DNA of 64,000 nt from Enorma phocaeensis. GTDB lineage: Bacteria > Actinomycetota > Coriobacteriia > Coriobacteriales > Coriobacteriaceae. Shown here piece by piece: positions 1 to 8,866 of this stretch (position 1 is its first letter; each line of letters starts with the position of its first letter). The notes beneath the pieces were generated by a model. The model ran no database searches. It saw only the letters and a program-made list of their open reading frames with translations, and had not been told where the DNA came from. A program made the translations under genes and the position numbers. The stretch lies in contig NZ_LT891969.1 of assembly GCF_900186505.1 (NCBI RefSeq), forward strand, positions 372,001 through 436,000. Reading direction: 5' to 3'.

Positions 1-795
1 GATCGAATAGACCGAAGATTGGATGGCGAGCGGGAGCCCCGTTGCGACCATGCTGCGCAAGATCCTGCTGTCGAAACCAAGCCGTCGCACGTCGAGCCTC
101 CATGCGCCCTGCGCCCGCGTCAGGCGTCTCACGATGAGGGACGCGTTGATGAATAGGGTCGTCGCGGTTGCAATGCCGCAACCCATGGCCTCAAGATGCA
201 GCACTGCTACGAAGATGATATCGAGGATTGCGTTGATGACGCAGCCGCTCGCGATGATGAGGGCCGGGGTTCGGGTGTCGCCCACTGAGCGCAGGAGCGC
301 CGACCCCATGTTAAGGGTGAGCGAGAAGACCATTCCCAAGGCGTAGCAGCGCGAGTAGGGAACCGCTTCGGGCATGAGGTCGTCAGGGGTGCCCATGATG
401 GTGAGGATCTGGGGGATGAAGAGGGCGCCCGCGATGGACACCGTGAGGCCGAGCACAAGCGCGAGGGCCATCGCCGTATGAATCGAGCGGGATAGGCGCT
501 CGTCATCATGGCTGCCAAAGAACTGTCCCGAGATCACCGCGCATCCGGCGCCTAGACCAACGGAGAAGCCGACCGCAAGCTCGAATAGCGATGCCGTCGC
601 CTGCACGCCGCCAAGTGCAAGCTTGCCGCCGAATTGTCCGAGGATGAAGGTGTTGATGAGGGCATGTGCCTGCTGGAAGAACGAGCTGAAGAAGATGGGA
701 ACGCACAGGAGGAGCAACTGCTGCCAGATAACGCCCGTCGTCACATCGAGCGATGCCGCGCCGGCGTGCCGTGCCAGCCGTCTCCCAAACGCCAT
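1..795 (-). CDS. MATE family efflux transporter, N-terminal part (cut by window edge)
   Basis: The minus strand is open from an ATG at 795 to the first base of the window, giving 265 codons with no stop, so the C-terminal part lies outside. The start follows a GGAGG-type ribosome site inside the sequence read backwards from about 812. The protein has a short basic N-terminus, then hydrophobic segments with the MATE pattern: a first helix ending in the stretch QQAHALINTFILGQFGG, a glycine-rich helix GFSVGLGAGCAVISGQFFG, and later ALLRSVGDTRTP, which resembles the conserved inter-helix region of NorM/DinF exporters. Members export drugs or metabolites using Na+ or H+ gradients; the substrate cannot be told from sequence. 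It is divergent from ftsH, with an 99-bp gap that contains the ftsH promoter. Confidence 0.85.
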   Translation of the reverse strand, partial: MAFGRRLARHAGAASLDVTTGVIWQQLLLLCVPIFFSSFFQQAHALINTFILGQFGGKLALGGVQATASLFELAVGFSVGLGAGCAVISGQFFGSHDDERLSRSIHTAMALALVLGLTVSIAGALFIPQILTIMGTPDDLMPEAVPYSRCYALGMVFSLTLNMGSALLRSVGDTRTPALIIASGCVINAILDIIFVAVLHLEAMGCGIATATTLFINASLIVRRLTRAQGAWRLDVRRLGFDSRILRSMVATGLPLAIQSSVYSI

Positions 796-839
796 TGCCG
801 CCCCTTTCCTCCTGCGCATGAAGTCGTGTGTTTACTCAC

Positions 840-868
840 TTGCCCACTGGGTATCCTCATACCATTAT
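840..868 (+). promoter_or_regulatory. Candidate sigma-70-type promoter of ftsH
   Basis: TTGCCC at 840-845 is followed by a 17-nt spacer and CATTAT at 863-868. Transcription would begin near 875, leaving a leader of about 20 nt before the ATG at 895. That geometry argues against the upstream ATG at 880 as the ftsH start. Assigned by eye from consensus similarity only. Confidence 0.45.
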
Positions 869-894
869 GAACGTACGGAATGGAGTTGTTCCTG

Positions 895-2799
<1,905 letters not shown>

Positions 2800-2856
2800 G
2801 AGGGCCTTCATCCCGCTCGCCCTTCTCCAAATCACACGGTGAGCATGCAACCATAA

Positions 2857-2878
2857 AAGCCCCGCTTCGGCGGGGCTT
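2857..2878 (+). terminator. Probable bidirectional terminator downstream of ftsH
   Basis: A 9-bp perfect stem AAGCCCCGC / GCGGGGCTT closes a TTCG tetraloop. On the minus strand it is followed by a short T tract (from AAAA at 2855-2858), so it would stop transcripts arriving from the relic regulator as well as ftsH readthrough. The 8-bp target duplication of the IS begins at its last base. Confidence 0.75.
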
Positions 2879-2885
2879 AATGTGT
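2878..2885. repeat. Left copy of 8-bp target-site duplication (TAATGTGT)
   Basis: TAATGTGT lies immediately left of the insertion sequence and recurs immediately to its right at 4234-4241. Eight base pairs is a usual duplication length for IS256 family transposition. The identity of both copies points to a simple, fairly recent insertion. Confidence 0.85.
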
Positions 2886-2909
2886 GGCTTATAGGACAAA
2901 AAGTGTGTC
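2886..2909 (+). repeat. Left terminal inverted repeat of the IS
   Basis: 24 bp starting GGCTTATAGGACAAAAAGTG, identical to the reverse complement of 4210-4233. Confidence 0.92.
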
Positions 2910-2917
2910 CGAATCAT

Positions 2918-2947
2918 GGGCATCGACGCAGGTCGATGCCCCTTTTT
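2918..2947 (+). terminator. Hairpin with T tract inside the IS left end
   Basis: GGGCATCGA (2918-2926) and TCGATGCCC (2933-2941) form a 9-bp stem with a 6-nt loop, followed by CTTTTTC. Read in the plus direction it is a textbook intrinsic terminator between the left repeat and the transposase. Many insertion sequences carry such a block, which keeps outside transcription from raising transposase levels; that role here is inference. Confidence 0.75.
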
Positions 2948-2983
2948 CACGCGCTTAAATCTCCAGGGGGAATTTAACCACTC

Positions 2984-3006
2984 GGACAGAAAGTGTGTCC
3001 GGATTC
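2984..3006 (+). repeat. Internal near-copy of the IS terminal repeat
   Basis: The segment starting GGACAGAAAGTGTGTCCGG matches the terminal segment at 2893-2915 (starting GGACAAAAAGTGTGTCCGA), in the same orientation and 91 bp further in. It may be a second transposase-binding site or a relic of an older end. Confidence 0.7.
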
Positions 3007-3073
3007 GCTCCTGTCCCGCAGGTAGATGACTGAAAATCAGGCCGTTAAAACCCCGATTACCGAGGAGCTGGGG

Positions 3074-4192
3074 ATGAAGGCGGTCAGGTGCCCCTCTTGC
3101 GGGGCGAAGATGAAGAGGAACGGGAAGACGAGCGCGGGCGCGCAGAGGTGGAGGTGCGGGGCGTGCGGCGCCTCGACCACGGTCTCCTACGACGACGCGG
3201 CGGCGAGGCTCGACGAGTTCCTGGCATGGCTGCTCTCGAAGGCGACGCAGGCGGACATGCCCGGGCAGGGGCGCACGTTCAGGAGGCTCGCCGCGGGCTT
3301 CTGGCCGATCTGGCCCATGCCGGAGCCCACGGGCGAGGTGCGCCGCGTTCTCTTCGTCGACGGCATCTGGCTCGCCCGCGACCTCGTCGTGCTGATCGCC
3401 TACGACGGCGAGCACGTGGTCTCGTGGTACATGGCGCAGGCGGAGGCATCGAGGGCGTGGGAGGCGCTGATGGCGCCCATCCCGGCCCCGGACGTGGTGG
3501 TGTGCGACGGCGGGACGGGCTTCGAGAAGGCGAGGCGCCGCGCATGGCCGCGCACGAGGGTCCAGAGGTGCCTCTTCCACGCGTTCTCGCAGGTGAGGCG
3601 CTATACGACGACGAGGCCGAGGCTCCAGGCGGGCAGGGAGCTCTACGCGCTGTCAATCGAGCTCATGCACCTCGACACCCTCCGCCAGGCCGACTGGTGG
3701 GTCGAGCGCTACCTGCAGTGGTGCGGGTTCTGGGCCGACTTCCTCGAGGACGTCTCCTACGTCGACGGCCGGCGCCAGTTCACCCACGAGAGGCGCAGGA
3801 AGGCGAGGTCGTCGCTCTCGAGGCTCGTGAGCGCCGGCACGCTGTTCACCTACCTGGACCCCGCGCTCACGGCGGAGGGGCCGCTGCCGCGCACCAACAA
3901 CCCGATCGAGGGCGGCGTCAACGCGCAGCTCAGGGAAGTCCTGCGCAACCACCGCGGGCTGTCGCTCATGCGGCGCGTGAAGGCGGTCTTCTGGTGGTGC
4001 TACATGCACACCGAGGGCCCGAGGCCGGCGAGGGAGATCCTTCGCTCCATGCCCACCGACGACGACATCGACCTCCTGTACAGGACCTACTCGGCGTCGC
4101 CCAAGCGCGAGGACGGCGGGCCGGAGTGGGGCGACCGGGCCGTCTGGGAGGAGCTGCACCACAAGAACCCGTACCCCTTCTGGCTGGATTAG
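3074..4192 (+). CDS. IS1249-like (IS256 family) transposase
   Basis: A 372-residue DDE transposase of the Mutator superfamily. An N-terminal zinc ribbon (CPSCG then CGACG) binds DNA. The catalytic acids fit LFVDGIW (first D), VVVCDGGTG (second D) and TNNPIEGGVNAQLR (E), the last being the typical IS1249-group signature. The reading frame is intact, so the element could be active. I chose the ATG at 3074 because GAGGAG (3062-3067) lies 6 nt upstream and the zinc ribbon follows at once; an in-frame ATG at 3026 with a weaker site would add 16 residues. AGG arginine codons are frequent, unlike in neighbouring genes. Confidence 0.93.
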   Translation: MKAVRCPSCGAKMKRNGKTSAGAQRWRCGACGASTTVSYDDAAARLDEFLAWLLSKATQADMPGQGRTFRRLAAGFWPIWPMPEPTGEVRRVLFVDGIWLARDLVVLIAYDGEHVVSWYMAQAEASRAWEALMAPIPAPDVVVCDGGTGFEKARRRAWPRTRVQRCLFHAFSQVRRYTTTRPRLQAGRELYALSIELMHLDTLRQADWWVERYLQWCGFWADFLEDVSYVDGRRQFTHERRRKARSSLSRLVSAGTLFTYLDPALTAEGPLPRTNNPIEGGVNAQLREVLRNHRGLSLMRRVKAVFWWCYMHTEGPRPAREILRSMPTDDDIDLLYRTYSASPKREDGGPEWGDRAVWEELHHKNPYPFWLD

Positions 4193-4209
4193 GACACGTG
4201 TTCTATCGA

Positions 4210-4233
4210 GACACACTTTTTGTCCTATAAGCC
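4210..4233 (-). repeat. Right terminal inverted repeat of the IS
   Basis: 24 bp, perfect reverse complement of the left end at 2886-2909. It starts 17 bp after the transposase stop codon. Confidence 0.92.
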
Positions 4234-4241
4234 TAATGTGT
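4234..4241. repeat. Right copy of 8-bp target-site duplication (TAATGTGT)
   Basis: Identical to 2878-2885 and directly abutting the right inverted repeat. Confidence 0.85.
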
Positions 4242-4341
4242 CTTGTCGCTGTTGATGCGCTCATTCAACCAAGGAAGTGATGTCGCGCCTGCTCATACGG
4301 GAGGGACATCGAGCTCGATTGGGTGCGGCTGGCCTTCGGAA

Positions 4342-4606
4342 TCATTCATACACGAGTTCCGAGAGCGTAACCTCCGCCCAGCTATAGTTGGACATATAGG
4401 TTCCGCGGAAAAGATGCTCGGAACCGGGTTCGTGCTCCAGAGCGTTGCGATGGCATCTGCTGAAGTGACGAAGCCGCCTCGGCGGTCTACGAGCAAGGCG
4501 AGAAGCTCCTTCGCCTTCTCGCTTCGGAATGGGATGGGCTTGCCGTCTACGAATACGTCGAAGTACCCGAAGGTTCGGATGCTCACAAGGGGAGGCCTAG
4601 ATGGGT
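4342..4606 (-). pseudogene. Relic of a SARP/BTAD-type transcriptional regulator, frameshifted and internally deleted
   Basis: On the minus strand, downstream of an in-frame TGA near 4609, about 50 codons read PPLVSIRTFGYFDVF and then SEKAKELLALLVDRRGGFVT followed by IATLW. This is the winged-helix start of a SARP-like DNA-binding domain, as found after receiver domains in some regulators. After IATLWSTN the match ends. In a shifted frame the strand then reads YMSNYSWAEVTLSELVYE and stops at 4342-4344, which looks like the C-terminal end of the same family. So the middle has been lost, the two halves are out of frame, and the receiver part upstream is missing. Family assignment is from recalled similarity. 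It is decayed and probably not translated into a useful protein. Confidence 0.6.
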
Positions 4607-4721
4607 CTCCGCTTCAAGCTAAGGCGCGCAGCGCGTGTATGTCGGTCGAGTTCGGCATGGATTCAAGGCCGAATCGGTAGATGGCGCCGGTGTTCAACCG
4701 AGCCGCTTTCGCGCATCAGGC

Positions 4722-4856
4722 AAGCACGTAGATTCCAATGGCAGCTCGATGCCATCCACAGGCGATGCGTTGCTGGCGGGTGCTTGGGCGTTGGTTCTTG
4801 CCGGAGCCATGCTTGTGCTGCTCGGCTCCTTGGCGCGCCGCGAGAATCGGGGTTAG
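4722..4856 (+). pseudogene. Relic of an LPXTG-type surface protein (cell-wall sorting signal only)
   Basis: The plus strand encodes KHVDSNGSSMPSTGD, then a hydrophobic stretch of about 20 residues (ALLAGAWALVLAGAMLVLLG) and the basic tail SLARRENRG before a stop at 4854-4856. This is the order of a sortase signal: MPSTGD in place of LPXTG, membrane segment, positive tail. No surface-protein domain or convincing start precedes it, so I read it as the surviving 3' end of a lost gene. A chance short frame cannot be excluded. Together with the regulator relic it fills most of the otherwise gene-free stretch 4242-4984. Confidence 0.45.
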
Positions 4857-4984
4857 CCCCTTCATCTGGATAGATGCGTGCCCCAGGGCACGCGGGCGGA
4901 TCGCCGATGGCGCGAGGCGCATCGGGTTTTCCGGTGCGCTTCGTCTTTGGTATATCATGGCTCTGTCCCATGAGAGAGGTGCCT

Positions 4985-5986
4985 ATGGCAGTTGACGCTA
5001 CACGCGAGCTTCGCTTCGCGATTCTTATCGACGCTGACAACGTTTCCGATAAGTACATAAAGATCATCCTCGACGAGGTTTCGAACTCCGGCGTGGCTAC
5101 GTACAAGCGCATCTACGGTGATTGGACGAGCCAGCGTCTCGCTTCTTGGAAGGGATGCCTGCTCGAGAACTCGATCATTCCCATCCAGCAGTACAGCTAT
5201 ACCTACGGCAAGAGCTCTACCGATTCGGCGATGATCATCGATGCGATGGACATACTTTACTCGGGTAACGTGGACGGGTTCGCCATCGTGAGCTCGGATT
5301 CTGACTTTACGCGCCTGGCCGCTCGCCTGCGCGAAAGCGGTATGCAGGTGATCGGCATGGGGGAGCAGAAGACCCCCGAGCCGTTCATCTCCGCCTGCAA
5401 CCAGTTCAAGTACCTTGACCTGCTCTATGCCGCCCGTCGTTTGGAGGATGCTGCCGACGACGACGCCGAGGATGCCGATGAGGGGCCGGACGATAAACGC
5501 ACTAAAAGGGGTGGGCGCACCACCAAGCATGCTCCTAAAGCCGCCGCGTCCACTTCCGGCAAAGGCAGGGCAGCCGTCGCCTCGCCTGATGCTGAGCAGC
5601 CCTCCTTGCAGGCTTCCAAGGCGACCTCCCGTTCCAAGCGGGCCCCTGGAGATCTTGGTGGGGACACACCCGGCAGCGCTCAGGGTTCCGAGCTTCAAGA
5701 GCCATCGGACTTCAACGAGCTCTCTCGCGCTGCGCGCCGCCGCCATATGAAGCGCATCCGCTCGGCTGTCGACGCGATCGTCGACCAGTTCTCCGATGAG
5801 GAGGGCTGGGTCTTCTTGGGCACCGTCGGCAGCGAGCTGCCCAAGCGCCTCTCCGACTTCGACGTGCGCAACTACGGCTACAAGAAGCTGAGCCCGTTCC
5901 TCAAGTCGATGGGGGTTTACGAGTTCGATGAGCGCGCGATGTCCTCCGGCTCACGCGCTGTCTACTTGAGGACCAAGGAGCAGTAG
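4985..5986 (+). CDS. NYN-domain nuclease-like protein with C-terminal LOTUS (OST-HTH) domain
   Basis: A 333-residue protein. The N-terminal half (about 8-145) is a NYN/LabA-like PIN-fold domain with the expected acidic residues in FAILIDADN, STDSAMIIDAMD and IVSSDSDFTRLA. A low-complexity charged linker (about 150-250; Lys-, Ala- and Ser-rich) leads to an OST-HTH/LOTUS domain (about 255-325; EGWVFLGTVGSEL then SDFDVRNYGYKKLSPFL). NYN proteins are metal-dependent RNases or RNA-binding relatives, and LOTUS domains bind RNA, so an RNA-processing role is likely; the substrate is unknown. The start at 4985 has GAGAGG 5 nt upstream; earlier in-frame ATGs have no ribosome site. A TATATCAT box near 4950 may be its promoter. 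Confidence 0.88.
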   Translation: MAVDATRELRFAILIDADNVSDKYIKIILDEVSNSGVATYKRIYGDWTSQRLASWKGCLLENSIIPIQQYSYTYGKSSTDSAMIIDAMDILYSGNVDGFAIVSSDSDFTRLAARLRESGMQVIGMGEQKTPEPFISACNQFKYLDLLYAARRLEDAADDDAEDADEGPDDKRTKRGGRTTKHAPKAAASTSGKGRAAVASPDAEQPSLQASKATSRSKRAPGDLGGDTPGSAQGSELQEPSDFNELSRAARRRHMKRIRSAVDAIVDQFSDEEGWVFLGTVGSELPKRLSDFDVRNYGYKKLSPFLKSMGVYEFDERAMSSGSRAVYLRTKEQ

Positions 5987-6070
5987 CGAGGCACCTCCGC
6001 TTCTCTGGCGGCTCGGTTTCGCTGCTGAATGCGAACGAGCCGGATTCGTAACGGTATGGTGCAGACGAGC

Positions 6071-6122
6071 CCATCCGGACTAACGGATGGTATAGTTTGC
6101 GTATGCGCAGACGTTCGTCTGC
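6071..6122 (+). promoter_or_regulatory. Two inverted repeats around a TATAGT box before the zinc-ribbon gene
   Basis: CCATCCG (6071-6077) and CGGATGG (6084-6090) form a 7-bp inverted repeat directly abutting TATAGT (6091-6096), a good -10 box. A second repeat, GCAGACG / CGTCTGC (6107-6113, 6116-6122), lies just downstream. The placement fits operators for a dimeric regulator, but no regulator is implicated by the sequence and the -35 region is weak. Confidence 0.35.
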
Positions 6123-6153
6123 TATCCGATGACGCAACATAGAAGGTGATACC

Positions 6154-6678
6154 ATGGGTATTCTTGATGATATGCAGGCCACGCTCAACCGTGGCGTTGC
6201 AGGCGCCAATCGCACGGCATCCTCTTTGAAGCTCAAGAACCAGCTCAATGACGCCATGCATCGTCGTCAGCAGCTCGCTGGCCAGCTTGGTGCGAGCCTT
6301 TATGAGGTTACCAAGGACGATCCGGCATTCCGCGCCGGACGCGAGGCCCTCTACGATGGCATTGCTCAAATCGACCAAGAGCGCGCGAACATCCAGTATC
6401 AGCTTGATGAGATCGAGCGACAGGCGACTGCTGCCACCCAGGCCGCCACGTTCATCCAGTGCCCGTTCTGCCATTCCCGTATGGCAGCGACCGATATGTT
6501 CTGCTCGGGGTGCGGCAAACCCATGGCAGAGATCCAGGCTGCTATGGCACCCGTGCAGCCCGCTGCCCCCATGCCTCCCGCAACACCGGCTGAGGGCCCG
6601 AGGTGCCCGCATTGCGGTGCGGCCGTCAATGAGGGCGATGCGTTCTGCATGTCATGCGGCCAGAGGATCAACGAGTAG
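6154..6678 (+). CDS. Zinc-ribbon protein with N-terminal helical region
   Basis: 174 residues. The first ~95 are helical and likely coiled coil (LKLKNQLNDAMHRRQQLAG, then RANIQYQLDEIERQA). Two zinc ribbons follow: CPFCHSRM with CSGCGKPM (about 106-126) and CPHCGAAV with CMSCGQRI (about 151-172), joined by an Ala/Pro-rich linker. There is no membrane segment or catalytic motif. The start has AGAAGGTG about 5 nt upstream. Double zinc-ribbon proteins of this kind are common in Coriobacteriia and Firmicutes and mostly lack an assigned role; a scaffold or nucleic-acid-binding function is only a guess. Confidence 0.85.
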   Translation: MGILDDMQATLNRGVAGANRTASSLKLKNQLNDAMHRRQQLAGQLGASLYEVTKDDPAFRAGREALYDGIAQIDQERANIQYQLDEIERQATAATQAATFIQCPFCHSRMAATDMFCSGCGKPMAEIQAAMAPVQPAAPMPPATPAEGPRCPHCGAAVNEGDAFCMSCGQRINE

Positions 6679-6728
6679 CTCATTTCGAGAAGTCTGCGGG
6701 GAGGGCGAGCCCCTTCCAAAGCATGAGC

Positions 6729-6772
6729 GAAAACGATGCGCCTGCCTCTCATCTTCGAGTGGCAGGCGCATC
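6729..6772 (-). terminator. Strong hairpin terminator between convergent genes
   Basis: A 12-bp perfect stem GATGCGCCTGCC / GGCAGGCGCATC (6735-6746, 6761-6772). On the minus strand it is followed by GTTTTCGC, which fits termination of the dehydrogenase gene. It may also stop the zinc-ribbon transcript from the other side, although the plus side lacks a T run. Confidence 0.75.
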
Positions 6773-6816
6773 TCTGTGCGTCGACGCGGCGTATCCAGCC
6801 GCTCTGCGAAGCTATG

Positions 6817-7899
6817 TTACAGCGAGCGTCCGTAGGAGTCGGCATCGCGGATGGCACGCATGAAGCGAGCAGGGTCGATCGGCTCCGGCTTCCCCTGCTT
6901 CCATTCGTTGGTGTGCTCGGCTGCCCGCTCGATCTGCGGAATATCCGCTTCGGTGAGGCCGATCTCGCTCAAGGTGACGGGAAGCCCGATGCTCTTGTTG
7001 AACGCGGCGTAGCGGGCAAGCTCCTCGTTCTCGTGGCGATAGGCGAACATGACGAGGACGCCGAAGGAGACGACCTGGCCGTGCAGGTAGGTGCCCTCGC
7101 GAGGCACCGAGGTCGTTCCGTTGTAGAAAGCGTGCGCGATCGATGAGTTGTAGTAGAAGTCAGGCTGGTTAGTCAGGTTGGAAACGTAGCCGGTGTTCAC
7201 CACGATGTCGAGGACGACCCGGCGCACCGCCTCGCTCGCGCGGTTGGCGCGGACGTCGGCAAGTCCCTGCTCGCCCCAGGTCATGAGGGGCTCCGTGCAG
7301 GTGTGCGCGAGCGCGAGGCCAAGGGTCGCGGTATGTCCCAGCTCGTCACCAGAGGTGGCGTATTCGACTTCGGGTTGCTTGGAGAGGCCATCGCCGATAC
7401 CCGCCCAGAAGTACTCCGACGGCGCTTCGGCGATGATCTTGGGATCGATGAAGATATGCGCGGGGCACGGCGGGTAGGCATAGCCCTCGAGCGAACCATC
7501 ATCGTGGTAGATGACGGCGATTGCCGTTGCAGCGGAGCAATTGGAGCAGATGGTCGGCACCGAGAACACCGTCTTCTTGAGTTCGGCCGCCGCGGTTTTC
7601 ACCGTATCGATGGCCTTGCCGCCTCCGATTGCGAACGCCACGTCCGCTTCGCAAAACGAAGGATTCTCAAGCAGCCGGTTGACGTTGGTGCGCGTTGCAT
7701 CCTTGCCGTAGACGATGGTGTCAGTGATCGCTATAGGGGTCTCGTCGAGTGCCTTCTTGATGCCGGGCGCGGCGGCGCCGAGCGCGCGCTCGCCTCCTAC
7801 GAGCACGACCTTGGTCGCTCCATAGCTTTCGAGTATCGTGGGGATGGCATCGAAGGCGTCTTCGCCGACGGTGTAATCGCTCATCTGGATGGTGCGCAT
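6817..7899 (-). CDS. Iron-containing alcohol dehydrogenase, glycerol dehydrogenase-like
   Basis: 360 residues of the GldA branch of group III metal-dependent dehydrogenases. The N-terminal NAD-binding part contains VVLVGGERAL and FAIGGGKAIDTVK. The metal-binding C-terminal part contains the two histidine motifs SIAHAFYNGTT and TYLHGQVVSFG. GldA enzymes oxidise glycerol to dihydroxyacetone with NAD+; relatives act on other polyols, so the substrate is uncertain. The ATG at 7899 begins MRTIQMSDYTVG, the normal family start, with GAAGGG upstream. A longer open frame exists upstream but has no family similarity. It is divergent from the DUF523 gene. Confidence 0.85.
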   Translation of the reverse strand: MRTIQMSDYTVGEDAFDAIPTILESYGATKVVLVGGERALGAAAPGIKKALDETPIAITDTIVYGKDATRTNVNRLLENPSFCEADVAFAIGGGKAIDTVKTAAAELKKTVFSVPTICSNCSAATAIAVIYHDDGSLEGYAYPPCPAHIFIDPKIIAEAPSEYFWAGIGDGLSKQPEVEYATSGDELGHTATLGLALAHTCTEPLMTWGEQGLADVRANRASEAVRRVVLDIVVNTGYVSNLTNQPDFYYNSSIAHAFYNGTTSVPREGTYLHGQVVSFGVLVMFAYRHENEELARYAAFNKSIGLPVTLSEIGLTEADIPQIERAAEHTNEWKQGKPEPIDPARFMRAIRDADSYGRSL

Positions 7900-7934
7900 G
7901 TGCCCTTCTTTCGTCGTTGGCTCAACCCGATTCA

Positions 7935-7962
7935 TTGTAGAACGATGACGGTGCCGTAAGAT
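7935..7962 (+). promoter_or_regulatory. Candidate promoter of the DUF523-VOC pair
   Basis: TTGTAG (7935-7940), 16-nt spacer, TAAGAT (7957-7962), in the divergent gap, with the DUF523 start at 7990. Assigned by consensus match only. Confidence 0.4.
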
Positions 7963-7989
7963 GGAGAACATGGTTAGGGAGGTGTGCGC

Positions 7990-8463
7990 ATGCGCATCGC
8001 GGTAAGTGCCTGCCTGTTGGGCGAGCGCTGCAAGTATAACGGCGGAAGCAACCTGGATGAGGGATTGGTCGCAGCCCTTGCAGAACACGAGGTCGTTCCG
8101 ATCTGCCCCGAGGTCGCTGGCGGTCTTCCGACGCCGCGCCCCCGCTCTGAGATTCATGGGGATACGGTCGTGAACGAGCATGGCGTGAGCGTTGACGCTG
8201 AGTTTCGCGCGGGCGCCCAGGCGGAGCTCGGGCGCGCCCTCAAAGATGGCGCCCTCGACGGCGCGATCTTGCAGCCCCGGAGTCCTTCGTGCGGTATAGG
8301 CTCGATATACGACGGGACGTTCTCCAAAACGCTGGTTCCAGGCGACGGGGTGTTTGCAACGTTGCTCAAGGAACAAGGAATTCCGGTCTATGTACCAAGT
8401 GAGTTTCTTGAGCTCACCGACCGCATGGCAGAGCGCTTATACTTCCCAACAAAGAGATCGTGA
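7990..8463 (+). CDS. DUF523 family protein
   Basis: 157 residues. It opens with the family hallmark VSACLLGERCKYNGGSN, continues with ICPEVAGGLPTPRPRSEI and has the second cysteine motif QPRSPSCGIGSIYDG near residue 98. The conserved Cys and acidic residues suggest a metal- or ligand-binding fold, but no reaction has been firmly assigned to this family. The ATG at 7990 lies 7 nt after AGGGAGG; a GTG two codons earlier is possible. The VOC gene follows 31 bp downstream on the same strand, so the two may be co-transcribed. Confidence 0.85.
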   Translation: MRIAVSACLLGERCKYNGGSNLDEGLVAALAEHEVVPICPEVAGGLPTPRPRSEIHGDTVVNEHGVSVDAEFRAGAQAELGRALKDGALDGAILQPRSPSCGIGSIYDGTFSKTLVPGDGVFATLLKEQGIPVYVPSEFLELTDRMAERLYFPTKRS

Positions 8464-8494
8464 GCGATGGCTCTGCTCAAAAGGAGGGGTCCAG

Positions 8495-8866
8495 ATGGAT
8501 CAGCAGGGAAACCCGGTAGATCTATTCGATATGCGCATCGCGCACATCGGTATTAACGCGCGGGATGCGGAAGATGCCCAGCGCATAGCCACTTTGTTTG
8601 AGGCGCTGTTCGGGCTTCCCGCCAACGACACGCCCATCTCGATCTTCAGCGACACGCTGATCGAGGTCATGAAGGGATGTGGTCGTGGCGAGAAGGGGCA
8701 TATCGGGTTCGCGGTCAACGACCTCCCTGCAGCCGAGGAGTACTTCTGCGCCCGCGGGCTCACGCTCAACGAGGACTCCCGTTCTCTCAATGCAGATGGA
8801 TCTACGAAGCTCGTCTACTTCAATGAGCAGATAGCCGGTTTTGCGATTCATCTTTGCCGCGCCTAA
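8495..8866 (+). CDS. Small stand-alone VOC (glyoxalase-fold) domain protein
   Basis: 123 residues starting at an ATG 7 nt after a perfect AAGGAGG (8481-8487). The protein reads RIAHIGINARDAEDA, then an aromatic and acidic middle and KGHIGFAVNDLPAAEEYF and FAIHLCRA at the end, a single vicinal-oxygen-chelate repeat. The closest pattern I know is the extra C-terminal domain of some clostridial bifunctional KHG/KDPG aldolases (HVGIN, IEVMK, GHIA and GGFAVHL motifs). Here it is not attached to an aldolase. Function unknown; metal binding is plausible given HIG and HIGFA. Confidence 0.75.
   Translation: MDQQGNPVDLFDMRIAHIGINARDAEDAQRIATLFEALFGLPANDTPISIFSDTLIEVMKGCGRGEKGHIGFAVNDLPAAEEYFCARGLTLNEDSRSLNADGSTKLVYFNEQIAGFAIHLCRA

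Larger units (their letters stand above)
2886..4233 (+). mobile_element. Complete IS256-family (IS1249-like) insertion sequence, 1,348 bp
   Basis: The element is bounded by perfect 24-bp inverted repeats (2886-2909 and 4210-4233, outer ends GGCTTATAGGACAAAAAGTG) and by an 8-bp direct duplication, so both ends are defined from sequence. It holds one transposase gene. Between the left repeat and the gene lie a terminator-like hairpin (2918-2947) and an internal near-copy of the terminal repeat (2984-3006). Inside, arginine is often encoded by AGG, whereas flanking housekeeping genes mostly use CGC or CGT; this suggests an outside origin. It sits just after the ftsH terminator, so it disrupts no recognisable gene at its left end. 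Confidence 0.93.

Noticed and set aside
880..894. Upstream ATG as the ftsH start
   Set aside because: It has no ribosome site and would leave a leader of only about 5 nt after the likely transcription start. The ATG at 895 fits better.
3088..4230. 380-codon frame overlapping the transposase in another phase
   Set aside because: It is extremely Arg/Ala/Gly-rich with no fold pattern and runs through the right inverted repeat.
7900..8376. Upstream extension of the glycerol-dehydrogenase-like gene
   Set aside because: It would run antisense through the DUF523 gene. Family similarity starts at the ATG at 7899.
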